Below are positions 7,501 to 14,687 of a stretch of DNA of 24,057 bases, piece after piece. The first letter of the stretch is position 1. Each line of letters starts with the position of its first letter. The notes under the pieces were generated by a model. It did not search any database. It was not told the origin of the DNA and saw only the letters and a list, made by a program, of their open reading frames with translations. The stretch spans positions 1 to 24,057 of the forward strand of contig CAYWSY010000024.1 of assembly GCA_964461105.1 (NCBI GenBank). Direction: 5' to 3'. A program made the position numbers and the translations under genes. Source of the stretch: JAGVMG01 sp964461105 (lineage in GTDB: Bacteria; Chlamydiota; Chlamydiia; Chlamydiales; Rhabdochlamydiaceae).

Positions 7501-10137
7501 TTTCCATTTTTTTACCCCGTGAGTTCGACCCAATGCATCGTAACTAAACGTGACCTTTTGATCCCCTTTTCTAAGCGTTGCTAGGCGTCCTGCTCCATCA
7601 TAGGTATAGGTTGTCTTATTCCCTCGTTCATCTTGTTTTGAGGTCAGGTGGAAGGCGCTGTAATTGAAATATTTTCTTTTGAACCCTTCTTCCGAGCCCT
7701 TGCTTCCTCGCTTGTAATACTCAATGTGGCTTAATCTGCCAATATAGTCATACTCAAACACCTGGACAAGACCGTCTCTTCCTAGATAGCGATGCAGACT
7801 GCCCTCGTGGTCGTATTTGAACAGTTCCTGACTTCCATCAAAATGCTGAATTGCCGTTGGCTTTCCTCGAGAGTTAAAAGATGTTGCGGCAAGTTTTCCC
7901 TTTGGGTCAGTGACAGTGAGCAAATTATCAAAAAGATCGTAGGTATAAACATAGGTAGGTCTCATTGAAGACCGAGGACCATTACTCGTTTCAGGATAGG
8001 TAATTCGCACTGGACGGCCGAGGCTATCATTCACGTAAACTGTTTCATTGCCAAATCGATCAATCTCTAAAGCCTTATATCCTTCTGGATCATAGACAAC
8101 TTGAGTCTTAAATTGATTCCCCATCCTATCTTTTTCTAAGGTGTAAATCAGGCGATTCCTTAAATCATAACCATACTCAATTGAAACGCCTGTATCCGAA
8201 TGGCTGACATGAGTGAGATTTTGATTGGCATCATAAGAATAATGCGTTTCATTCCCAATTGAATCTGTTTCAAAGCTAAGCAGGCCCTGGATAAAACCTT
8301 TTGTAAGGGTGTAACGATGAGTTCCATTGGCATCAAAAATTGCTTGAGAATCAATAAGACCTTGACCATCAAACTGATTGACCGTTCTTTTTAAAAGAAC
8401 TTCTTTCCCCTCACTAAAATCCAGATACTTTTCTTCAATGAACTCTGGAGCACCGACATTGGGAAGTTCTAGTTTAGGGGAAATCAGAGTAATGTGCCTT
8501 TCACGGACTGTATAGGTCTGCTTTGATTCTCTATCATTCCCATCATCTACAATGACACGGACAAGCGCTGCATCTTCATTATAGTCATAAAAATGGCGCT
8601 TCCTGATTTCATTATCCTCATCTTCCTGCTCTGGAGATTCCTTAACCTGAATGAATTTTTTTATAAGAAGATTAGTTCCCTTTTTGTACCAACATTTCAG
8701 ACCTGTTCCCTTCTCATCTTTTTGGATAAACCCATTCGTCGTTTTCCCCGAAAAATAGGAATAAATTTTGACATGAGCCTTTTGGCTGGATCTTCCATCT
8801 TCATTGATGCTTAATGGAGCAGAATCGGCTCCCGTCAGATTTCCATATTCGCGCTCTTCAACGACATTTCCCGTATCTCTGTCGTCGTATTTAAACGACT
8901 TATGGTAGAAAACATTGCCACTACTGTCCTCAATGGCAGTAGAAATTAAATTGCCAGCATCACTTTTCGTTCCCCATGCTTTTTTATGCACTCGATAGAG
9001 AGTCCCATCTAAATATTGCTCGAGAGCGACCAACTGATCATCTTCATTAAATTGATAAACTGCTTTGCTATTTCCAGGGCCATCGACCTCTGTACAGTCA
9101 TCTTTATAGGAAAAGTGAACGCCTGTCATTCCATTTTGGCCTGTTGGAATGGTGACCGATCTGACTTTATTTTGATTAGCTTTGTCTGTGTAATAATCCA
9201 CTTGTACAAAGCGCCCTTCTGGCAAGATCTTTCTGACGAGAAGAGCGTGATTATCTACGACTTGATATTGATACTGCACAGGAGGCTTATGAGATCTCTC
9301 AACCGCGGTTAATAAATGAGCTCCAGAAGAATCTTGTTGAAAGTGGTAATCGACGGTTTTCCCATCACTCGTTTCAACATGGATCCCACTTTCATATTGG
9401 ATTTTAATCCAAGCCAAAACTTTCTTCTCAGAAGCATTGGTTTCTTTGATCAGGGATAGCTGTCCCTTGTCGTCGAACTCATAGAAAATCTTATTACCGC
9501 TAGGAAGGATCTCTTGGGTAATGAAATAAATGTCTAAAGACGGGTGTTTAGCATAAAATCGCTTTCCTTCTGAACAAAGAAGGAGCTCAAAGCTATCAGT
9601 TTGTGAGTTGAAATAGAGCTCATTGTTTTTTAGATTTGTCCAGGAACTGATATTACCTTTTGCTGTATTACAAAGACCGATTGACTCCCCTTCTGGATCA
9701 ATTTTGAATAGAGAGCGTTTCGATGAACTCGTCGTATTTTGCCAGCCAACATATGTAAGAATGGTGCCATCTGGATTGCCAACGTAAACATAAGTTCGCT
9801 CGAATTTACCTTCTGCAGTTGTATAGGGTTTTTTCTTAGGGTCTTTTCGAATAGATAAAAAACAGTGAGGGTTGAATCGCCAACCGCCAAAAGTTGCCGT
9901 TTGAATGGTGTCACGGCTACTATAAAACCGGGAGAGAATAAGAGAGTCAGGGGAAGGGACGATAAGATCGACCTCTATTTCCGTATAATCGCCATAGATA
10001 GTGCTTACGTTCTGAACTAAACTTTCAGGATCATTTTCTCTTGATCCTAAGTACATACTACTGAGAGCAATATCGCTTGCAATCGCATTCTGAAAACAGA
10101 AAAAACCTAATATCAGACCCATTAAACAACGTATCAT
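4594..10137 (-). CDS. Secreted Rhs/YD-repeat polymorphic toxin
   Basis: About 1,847 residues. A Sec-type signal peptide (IRCLMGLILGFFCFQNAIAS, with no lipobox) is followed by an N-terminal domain typical of Rhs/WapA proteins (VDLIVPSPDSLILSRFYSS). Next come more than 20 YD-type repeats (Y-x-YD-x2-G-x2), which build the Rhs cage. The core ends near residues 1520-1552 with GLIYFGQRYYDSEIGRWISP, NLYTFSRNNP and YVDYFGL. The last ~295 residues are the variable tip: a cysteine/histidine cluster (HCHCEAHRDC), a Gly/Ala-rich pre-toxin stretch (about 1590-1700), and a ParB-like toxin module (about 1737-1847; SISEVVQGLKNGTISPESLP, then LNNRSLLALRRAGIEP). The ATG at 10137 is preferred because AGGAG (10148-10144) lies 6 nt upstream; an in-frame TTG at 10143 would abut the Shine-Dalgarno. 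An immunity gene follows. No PAAR, VgrG or T6SS gene is nearby. Confidence 0.93.
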   Translation of the reverse strand: MIRCLMGLILGFFCFQNAIASDIALSSMYLGSRENDPESLVQNVSTIYGDYTEIEVDLIVPSPDSLILSRFYSSRDTIQTATFGGWRFNPHCFLSIRKDPKKKPYTTAEGKFERTYVYVGNPDGTILTYVGWQNTTSSSKRSLFKIDPEGESIGLCNTAKGNISSWTNLKNNELYFNSQTDSFELLLCSEGKRFYAKHPSLDIYFITQEILPSGNKIFYEFDDKGQLSLIKETNASEKKVLAWIKIQYESGIHVETSDGKTVDYHFQQDSSGAHLLTAVERSHKPPVQYQYQVVDNHALLVRKILPEGRFVQVDYYTDKANQNKVRSVTIPTGQNGMTGVHFSYKDDCTEVDGPGNSKAVYQFNEDDQLVALEQYLDGTLYRVHKKAWGTKSDAGNLISTAIEDSSGNVFYHKSFKYDDRDTGNVVEEREYGNLTGADSAPLSINEDGRSSQKAHVKIYSYFSGKTTNGFIQKDEKGTGLKCWYKKGTNLLIKKFIQVKESPEQEDEDNEIRKRHFYDYNEDAALVRVIVDDGNDRESKQTYTVRERHITLISPKLELPNVGAPEFIEEKYLDFSEGKEVLLKRTVNQFDGQGLIDSQAIFDANGTHRYTLTKGFIQGLLSFETDSIGNETHYSYDANQNLTHVSHSDTGVSIEYGYDLRNRLIYTLEKDRMGNQFKTQVVYDPEGYKALEIDRFGNETVYVNDSLGRPVRITYPETSNGPRSSMRPTYVYTYDLFDNLLTVTDPKGKLAATSFNSRGKPTAIQHFDGSQELFKYDHEGSLHRYLGRDGLVQVFEYDYIGRLSHIEYYKRGSKGSEEGFKRKYFNYSAFHLTSKQDERGNKTTYTYDGAGRLATLRKGDQKVTFSYDALGRTHGVKKWKSSNAFTLEVKEYDLLNRLIEQQVQDSQGGHTLSRNKYIYNETGQLAQIIGYPQNQETTLTQYEYDGLGRTSKIIGSSNQTTVICYDDTYVNEWGQKTRKRTTIDPLGNQTEEIFDNTGHLIKVSKKDKIGHLLAETESSYDSAGNKVLEKASCISLEGLLSTYETEWSFNEGNQLQSVTLGNGTSQERVTSFEYNSYGDLTTRYHPGSKDPITYQYNNYGDLRAISYRDGKKEISHQLSYDVAKNLTEMRLSSAQVLTYFYDTNDLLLSEMIRDEFGSYQVKRTYDGTGNIQTLQLPDGSFVQYSYEGPFINSVARVTKEGKELYNYRVASRDHMGNILEEILPGYGGSRKQAWDSSGRRVEINTDFFQDKVLEGGYDLLSNIKKRETTLDDEKSTAEYEYNALLQLIFEKGEVEHRYSYDSLGNRLERDGAVYKVDGLNQLVEAEGAFYTFDANGNLATKTREEKTWIYQWNPLNQLISIKDPDQNVVSFTYDLSGRRLTKKIEIKGKKARIFRFFYLGHTEIGSLDEKGAIIEFKVPSNPNYPEISPCVAIEIRKETYVPLYDLQGNITCLLDHKRRKIMESYRYSSFGEEEITNERGRVVSDSAVGNPWRYCGKRVDKEVGLIYFGQRYYDSEIGRWISPDPAGDIDGPNLYTFSRNNPMTYVDYFGLASEVNENQSNEFSGYFYGEYEPHCHCEAHRDCKRGGDIASSMGGAGLGEIGHNVVDFILNNPRFHGSLQALGGLAEASFGGGVTLATCGAAAPFGWPVMAHGLDQLITGASTAFTGSPRDTLTSQLLQKTGMSHQTANFVDSGLSVGGTMGAAAVIRASQIAAFPRFYLPENYAIGLNQPNEPILFGQKSVSAFFSKKGTFESKSISEVVQGLKNGTISPESLPIEIIVRNGQRITLNNRSLLALRRAGIEPKLVINRTGIKDYEFLLDEHLRGNLPSDIVKIRGGPPGTSLIWPLE

Positions 10138-10267
10138 TGGCAACTCCTTATCATCTCGAAAGACTTCGTTACGATTTAAACGAGTGCATCGTACTCAAAA
10201 TAATCTTTATTCAAGAAGAAAAACTTGGATGTGCCTGAAAAAAAACTTATTTTCCGCCTTCGTGTTG
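10138..10267. other. Spacer between rnhB and the Rhs gene
   Basis: About 130 bp holding the Rhs Shine-Dalgarno AGGAG (minus, 10148-10144). Just after the rnhB stop there is an A-run/T-run (minus strand GGAAAATAAGTTTTTTTTC, near 10235-10254) that could be a poor intrinsic terminator. I found no promoter with acceptable boxes and spacing; the nearest candidate, TTGAAT ... TACGAT, has only a 15-nt spacer. The Rhs gene may therefore be read through from rnhB or use an unrecognised promoter. Confidence 0.4.
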
Positions 10268-10918
10268 CTAAGATGAGTCAGTTAACACTTGGAGCGGCTC
10301 AAAGGTCATGCGATGGATCGGGCAGGGCCCATGCTCGCGGATTGCGCTTAAATGCTCTTTAGTTCCATAACCCTTATTTCCAAAGAAATTATATACAGGC
10401 CACTGTTCATGATACTGGTGCATCAAAAGGTCTCTTGTTTCTTTAGCGATAATGGATGCAGCTGCAATCGCCTGGCACCTGGAATCCCCCTTAACAAGGG
10501 GCTTACCTGGAATTTGGGTACGGGGCATGCGATTTCCATCAATGAGAAGAAAATCGGGCGCTTTGGCTAATTGATGGACCGCAATGAGCATGGCTTGAAA
10601 TGTGGCTTGCAAGATGTTGACCTGATCGATGATCAATGCATCAATAATCCCAATTCCATAGTCGATTTCTGCAAGAGATTTGATTTTTTCAAAAAGAGCA
10701 GCGCGTTTAGAGGGAAGGAGTCGCTTACTATCATCAATCCCCTCTAGATAAAGGCCTTGAGGAAGAATGCAAGCTGCTGCAACAACAGGACCTGCAAGGG
10801 GGCCTCTACCAGCTTCGTCTACGCCGGCAATGAATGTATACCCTTGCAAACGGAGATCATCTTCAATTAAACAGAGTTTCTGTAGGCGTTCCATTTCTTG
10901 TTGGGAGGAGGAAGCCAT
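10268..10918 (-). CDS. rnhB: Ribonuclease HII
   Basis: Cleaves the RNA strand of RNA-DNA hybrids and removes single ribonucleotides from DNA. The 216-residue protein has the catalytic signature DEAGRG at residues 34-39, the second acidic strand LLIDGN near residue 126, KGDSRCQAIAAASIIAKETRD, and the C-terminal NKGYGT ... HR pattern of RNase HII. The ATG at 10918 has GGAG 6 nt upstream and lies 21 nt after the rplS stop, so it belongs to the ffh-rpsP-trmD-rplS-rnhB operon. In C. trachomatis I recall gmk following rnhB directly; here the Rhs island intervenes. Confidence 0.97.
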   Translation of the reverse strand: MASSSQQEMERLQKLCLIEDDLRLQGYTFIAGVDEAGRGPLAGPVVAAACILPQGLYLEGIDDSKRLLPSKRAALFEKIKSLAEIDYGIGIIDALIIDQVNILQATFQAMLIAVHQLAKAPDFLLIDGNRMPRTQIPGKPLVKGDSRCQAIAAASIIAKETRDLLMHQYHEQWPVYNFFGNKGYGTKEHLSAIREHGPCPIHRMTFEPLQVLTDSS

Positions 10919-10939
10919 CAGAAACTCCGTTAAAGCCGT

Positions 10940-11362
10940 TTAGGTTGCAGGTTCTGCATCAGCTTGAGGAGCTGTATTAACTACAGGAGCTGGTCCCTTA
11001 GATTTAAGAGGCCCAATTTGCTCTTTAATTTTAGATGCACGACCTGAAGCGCCTCTGATGTAATAAAGTTTAGATTTACGCACTTTACCGCGCTTGGTCA
11101 CTTCAATTTTGGAAATTTTAGGGCTGTGGACCATGAAAACGCGCTCAATACCAGCTCCATAAGAGAAGCGATAGAGAGACATGGTTTCAGAAAGTCCGCC
11201 ACCTTTGCGTGCAATCACTGTTCCTGAAAACATCTGAATCCGCTCTTTATCCCCTTCAATAATTCTCATATGAACATTAATCGTATCCCCTACACGGAAG
11301 GCAGGGATGTTCTTTTTAAGGTGCTCAGCTTCGATTTGTTGAATCTGTTGATTTTGAATCAT
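10940..11362 (-). CDS. rplS: 50S ribosomal protein L19
   Basis: A large-subunit protein at the 30S-50S interface. The core is typical: FRVGDTINVHMRIIEGDKER, then FSGTVIARKGGGLSETMSLY, RVFMVHSPKI, and VRKSKLYYIRG. The total of 140 residues is longer than the ~115 of E. coli because of an Ala/Pro-rich tail after residue ~118 (KGPAPVVNTAPQADAEPAT), probably a flexible lineage-specific extension. The ATG at 11362 overlaps the trmD stop by 4 nt (ATGA), with GAGGAA upstream inside trmD, indicating translational coupling. Confidence 0.97.
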   Translation of the reverse strand: MIQNQQIQQIEAEHLKKNIPAFRVGDTINVHMRIIEGDKERIQMFSGTVIARKGGGLSETMSLYRFSYGAGIERVFMVHSPKISKIEVTKRGKVRKSKLYYIRGASGRASKIKEQIGPLKSKGPAPVVNTAPQADAEPAT

Positions 11363-12042
11363 GAATGTTCCTCTCTTATTTGTAAATCGGGGCGCACAAG
11401 CAACGTCTTCTCAACGGCTTTGTTTTGTCGCCATTTTAAAATTTCCGCATGGTTTCCACGCGTTAACACTTCGGGCACCAGCTTACCCTCAAATTCTTCC
11501 GGCCGTGTATAGCAAGGCCCTTCAAAGATTCCGTTCTGGAAGGAGTCACTGATGGCGGCCTCTTCATGCCCTAAAACCCCAGGGATAAATCGGGAGATTG
11601 CATCCACAAGGACAATTGAAGGGAGACATCCATTGGTAAGGACGTAATCTCCAATACTAATTTCCTCATCAACCTCGCAATCAATCACCCGTTGATCGAG
11701 CCCTTCATAGTGGCCGCAGACCAAAATCAAGTGGGGGTATGTCGCCAGCCTCTGACAAATCGCTGCATTAAGCAACTTTCCTTGAGGAGAGAGAAAGACA
11801 ACGTGCGCCCCCTCCCGCCTGACATGTCGAATCGCCTCGGTCATCGGCTTCGGCATTAGCACCATCCCCGGGCCACCTCCATAGGGCTTATCATCGACTT
11901 TTCGGTGCTTGCCTTCTGCAAAATCACGGATGTTCGTGAGTCGGATATCAATTAACCCTTTTTCCCGAGCTCGTTTCAGAATGCTGACTCCAAACGGACT
12001 GTCAAAATACTCAGGAAATAAGGACAAGATATCAAAAAGCAT
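11359..12042 (-). CDS. trmD: tRNA (guanine-37-N1)-methyltransferase
   Basis: Methylates G37 next to the anticodon, preventing +1 frameshifting. The 227-residue SPOUT protein shows YGGGPGMVLMP (residues 54-63), the knot segments VCGHYEGLDQRV and SIGDYVLTNG that bind AdoMet, and the GxxGxEEAAISDSFQNG loop with the catalytic aspartate. It then has the C-terminal tRNA-binding region (YTRPEEFEGKLVPEVLTRGN). It lies 12 nt after rpsP with no rimM between them, and overlaps rplS by 4 nt. No canonical Shine-Dalgarno precedes the ATG at 12042. Confidence 0.97.
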   Translation of the reverse strand: MLFDILSLFPEYFDSPFGVSILKRAREKGLIDIRLTNIRDFAEGKHRKVDDKPYGGGPGMVLMPKPMTEAIRHVRREGAHVVFLSPQGKLLNAAICQRLATYPHLILVCGHYEGLDQRVIDCEVDEEISIGDYVLTNGCLPSIVLVDAISRFIPGVLGHEEAAISDSFQNGIFEGPCYTRPEEFEGKLVPEVLTRGNHAEILKWRQNKAVEKTLLVRPDLQIREEHS

Positions 12043-12054
12043 ACGGGCACTAAT

Positions 12055-12381
12055 TTAAGCTGCAGCTTTTTTCTTAGCTCGTTTCTTCACAACCTCTTTC
12101 ATTTTCTTCGCTTGTTCTTTAGCGCGCAGCTCTTTAACCACATCAGGAGCTACTTTAACCAAAAGTGAGATTGCATTTGGAGTCAACTGAGCACCCTGAG
12201 TCAGCCAATGGCGGATCCGATCAGCGTCCACTTGGCAATTATTTTCAGTTCCATAAGGATTGTACCAGCCAACCATTTCCAAATACTTACCATCGCGCGG
12301 GTTACGAATATCGGTAACGACTAAACGGTAAGTTTGGCGATTAGCACGCCCTTGTTGACGCAAACGAATTCTCACTGACAT
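12055..12381 (-). CDS. rpsP: 30S ribosomal protein S16
   Basis: A small-subunit assembly protein of 108 residues. It begins MSVRIRLRQQGRANRQTYRL and continues DIRNPRDGKYLEMVGWYNPY, the diagnostic S16 segment. It ends in a lysine-rich tail (KKMKEVVKKRAKKKAAA) suited to rRNA contact. A strong AAGGAG lies 5 nt upstream of the ATG at 12381, 20 nt after ffh. The order ffh-rpsP-(rimM)-trmD-rplS is a widely conserved operon. Confidence 0.97.
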   Translation of the reverse strand: MSVRIRLRQQGRANRQTYRLVVTDIRNPRDGKYLEMVGWYNPYGTENNCQVDADRIRHWLTQGAQLTPNAISLLVKVAPDVVKELRAKEQAKKMKEVVKKRAKKKAAA

Positions 12382-12401
12382 AAGTTCTCCTTAAATTTAA
12401 A

Positions 12402-13754
12402 CTATTTGCCCCAGGGAAATTGCTCTGGGATGGGGAGCTTGCCCCCCTTTTTCATCATTTGACTTTTAAGCCCTGGCATCTCTTTGCAAAACTGCTTGAG
12501 ACGCTTAAATCCTTTAGCCATGCGATTCACATCGTCGATCGAAGTGCCGCTACCTTGCGCAATTCGACGACGACGCGCAGGCGAGAGTTCCACTCTCTCT
12601 TGACGCTCTTGTAGAGTCATCGACGAGATCATCGCCTCGACTCTAGTTAATTCTTTCTCATCAATATCCAATTCTCCCAATCCAGACATGCCAGGAAGCA
12701 TCTTAAGCAGACTCTTAAACGAGCCCATCTTCTTGACCATGTTCATCTGCTTGAGGTAATCATCATAAGTAAATGAAGCTTTGAGCAATTTCTTCTCGAG
12801 CGCTTCTCCCTCTGCTTTGTCCATCACCTCTTCAGCTTTACGGACGAGATTGATGACATCTCCCATACCTAAGATGCGATCAGCCATGGATTGGGGATTA
12901 AATACTTGTAAATCGCCGATTTTTTCACCAATACCTTCAAACTTCAGGGGTTTGCGGGTGACCTCGCGGATCGAAATTGCACTTCCTGCGCGCGCGCTTC
13001 CATCAAGCATCGTTAAAATCGTTCCCGTAATCTGGATGCGCTGATCAAATTCGGCAGCTGTTTTGACTGCATCTTGACCCGTTGCCGCACTTGCAACAAA
13101 CAAGATCTCATCTGGCTGGAGGACGCCTTTAATCTCTTCAAGCTGCTGCATGAGGTCTTCATCGATGTGAAGACGACCAGCTGTATCGACAATCAGAACA
13201 TCAAATCCTTCTGTCTTTGCTCGATGCAACGCTTGTTTAGCGACTTGAACTGGATTCGACTCCCCTTCAATCGAAAATACAGGGACGTTAATTTGATCTG
13301 CGAGGCGCTTGAGCTGCTCGATTGCAGCGGGTCTTTGTAAATCGCAAGCTGCGAGTAAAACTTTTTTGCCGGAATGTTTTTTCTGAAGATAGTGACTGAG
13401 CTTTGCGCAGTGAGTCGTTTTTCCAGAACCTTGAAGCCCGCAGAGTAGAATGACACTTGGGCAAGAAGAAAAAATCAATGGAGCTTCTTCAGCCCCCATC
13501 AATCCAATAAGCTCTTCATGCACAACTTTAATAAACTGCTGTCCGGGGGTCACCGATTTTACAACCGCTTCTCCAAGGGCTTTCTCCCTCACCCGTTTCA
13601 CAAAGTTGCTTGCAACAGTATAATTCACGTCAGCATCGAGCAGCGCCAAACGCACTTCGCGCACGGCATCTGCGACATTGTCATCTGTCAGGGCTTTCTT
13701 CCCTGCAAGACCTGAAAAAAGGTTTTGGAACTTCTCAGTTAAGGAACCAAACAT
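12402..13754 (-). CDS. ffh: Signal recognition particle protein Ffh (SRP54)
   Basis: Binds 4.5S RNA and hydrophobic signal sequences and delivers ribosomes to FtsY at the membrane. The 450-residue protein has the N domain (1-100), the P-loop GLQGSGKTTHCAKL near residue 105, the DLQRPAAIEQL motif, DTAGRLHIDED near residue 190, and a methionine-rich M domain from about residue 300 (MGSFKSLLKMLPGMS; ARRRRIAQGSG RNA-binding motif). Two positions are odd. The G4 guanine-specificity motif, normally TKxDG, reads TMLDG, and the usual VDAMTGQ reads VASAATGQ. The rest of the G domain is intact, so the gene is presumably functional. No Shine-Dalgarno precedes the ATG at 13754. Confidence 0.96.
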   Translation of the reverse strand: MFGSLTEKFQNLFSGLAGKKALTDDNVADAVREVRLALLDADVNYTVASNFVKRVREKALGEAVVKSVTPGQQFIKVVHEELIGLMGAEEAPLIFSSCPSVILLCGLQGSGKTTHCAKLSHYLQKKHSGKKVLLAACDLQRPAAIEQLKRLADQINVPVFSIEGESNPVQVAKQALHRAKTEGFDVLIVDTAGRLHIDEDLMQQLEEIKGVLQPDEILFVASAATGQDAVKTAAEFDQRIQITGTILTMLDGSARAGSAISIREVTRKPLKFEGIGEKIGDLQVFNPQSMADRILGMGDVINLVRKAEEVMDKAEGEALEKKLLKASFTYDDYLKQMNMVKKMGSFKSLLKMLPGMSGLGELDIDEKELTRVEAMISSMTLQERQERVELSPARRRRIAQGSGTSIDDVNRMAKGFKRLKQFCKEMPGLKSQMMKKGGKLPIPEQFPWGK

Positions 13755-13763
13755 AATACCAAA

Positions 13764-13792
13764 ATTTTAAATCGCACGACATTTTCAAACAA
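13764..13792 (-). promoter_or_regulatory. Possible promoter of the ffh operon
   Basis: On the minus strand TTGTTT (13792-13787), a 17-nt spacer and TAAAAT (13769-13764) stand only 9 nt before the ffh ATG. If used, the transcript would be almost leaderless, consistent with the missing Shine-Dalgarno. AT-rich context makes chance matches likely. Confidence 0.3.
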
Positions 13793-13803
13793 TAGAGCGA
13801 GTG

Positions 13804-13822
13804 CTTTAAAGTTGCTTTAAAG
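13804..13822. repeat. CTTTAAAG inverted/direct repeat behind prmC
   Basis: Two copies of the self-palindromic CTTTAAAG (13804-13811, 13815-13822) are separated by 3 nt, 13 nt downstream of the prmC stop. It can form an 8-bp AT-rich hairpin without a U-run: a weak terminator, or a tandem binding site upstream of ffh. Confidence 0.35.
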
Positions 13823-13835
13823 GATAGAGAGAAAC

Positions 13836-14687
13836 TCATTCAAATTCAAGGAAAAAGAAGCGGTCATGTCCCGCTAAGTCCTTCTCCAAAGACTTTACCT
13901 TCCAGCAGCTAGAGGAAAAAAGAACTTGAACAGCCTGCCCCTGCGCATAACCAATCTCTAAATAAACCTTAGCCCCCGGATTAAGGTACAAGGGGAGCTC
14001 TTCAGCTAATCTCTCATAAAACACAAGGCCACTCTCCCCTCCAATGAGCGCCATATGAGGCTCAAATTTTACAACAGAGGAATCTAACTCATTAAATTCT
14101 TTTTGAGAAATATAAGGAGGATTACACATAACCAGATCTGCCTTGCACCCCTTAAATGGAGTTAAAAGATCTCCTTGAAGGATTTTCACTGCAACTCGGT
14201 TGCGCTCGCAATTATTGCGAGCTACTTGCAATGCATCCAAAGAAAGATCGGAAAGGGTAACAGCAAGGTCTGGATAAGCTTTTTTTAGCCCAATCCCCAA
14301 ACATCCTGATCCGGTGCACACATCCCATGCCTGCATGCTCTGAACTTCTTTCCCCTTTAGAGCTTGGCACACCTTATCTAAAAGAATTTCTGTTTCGGGA
14401 CGGGGAATCAAAACTGCCGGAGTGATCTTAAGAGTGCACTGATAAAAAGGGATTTCACCTATGATGTATTCTAAAGGCTCCCCTTGAGCTTTGCGCTTGA
14501 AAAGAGCGCGATAAAGACTTAGCTCATCTTCCTGCAGGGGCCTGTCAAATTGCATGTAAAGGTCTAGACGAGGCAATTTTAAGACAAATGACATCAGGTG
14601 CTCGGCATGATGGCGCGCCCTGTCATCTTTTTTATCTTTTAAAAACTGGATCGCGCTCTTTAAAACCTCGCCAACCGTTTTCATCAA
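13836..14687 (-). CDS. prmC: Release factor glutamine methyltransferase (HemK)
   Basis: Methylates the glutamine of the GGQ motif of release factors with AdoMet, raising peptide-release efficiency. The 283-residue protein has the N-terminal helical domain, the linker IPRPETEILL, the AdoMet-binding segment VCTGSGCLGIGLK and the catalytic NPPY motif near residue 187 (VMCNPPYIS). It sits directly behind its substrate gene: the ATG at 14687 overlaps the prfA stop by 4 nt, the standard prfA-prmC coupling. Confidence 0.97.
   Translation of the reverse strand: MMKTVGEVLKSAIQFLKDKKDDRARHHAEHLMSFVLKLPRLDLYMQFDRPLQEDELSLYRALFKRKAQGEPLEYIIGEIPFYQCTLKITPAVLIPRPETEILLDKVCQALKGKEVQSMQAWDVCTGSGCLGIGLKKAYPDLAVTLSDLSLDALQVARNNCERNRVAVKILQGDLLTPFKGCKADLVMCNPPYISQKEFNELDSSVVKFEPHMALIGGESGLVFYERLAEELPLYLNPGAKVYLEIGYAQGQAVQVLFSSSCWKVKSLEKDLAGHDRFFFLEFE

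Noticed and set aside
10141..10143. TTG as the start codon of the Rhs gene
   Set aside because: The AGGAG Shine-Dalgarno (10148-10144) touches this TTG with no spacing, while the in-frame ATG at 10137 lies an ideal 6 nt from it and begins the signal peptide.
10160..10215. Promoter for the Rhs gene (TTGAAT ... TACGAT) and a short ACGAT/ATCGT inverted repeat
   Set aside because: The spacer is 15 nt and the inverted repeat only 5 bp, both within chance in AT-rich DNA.
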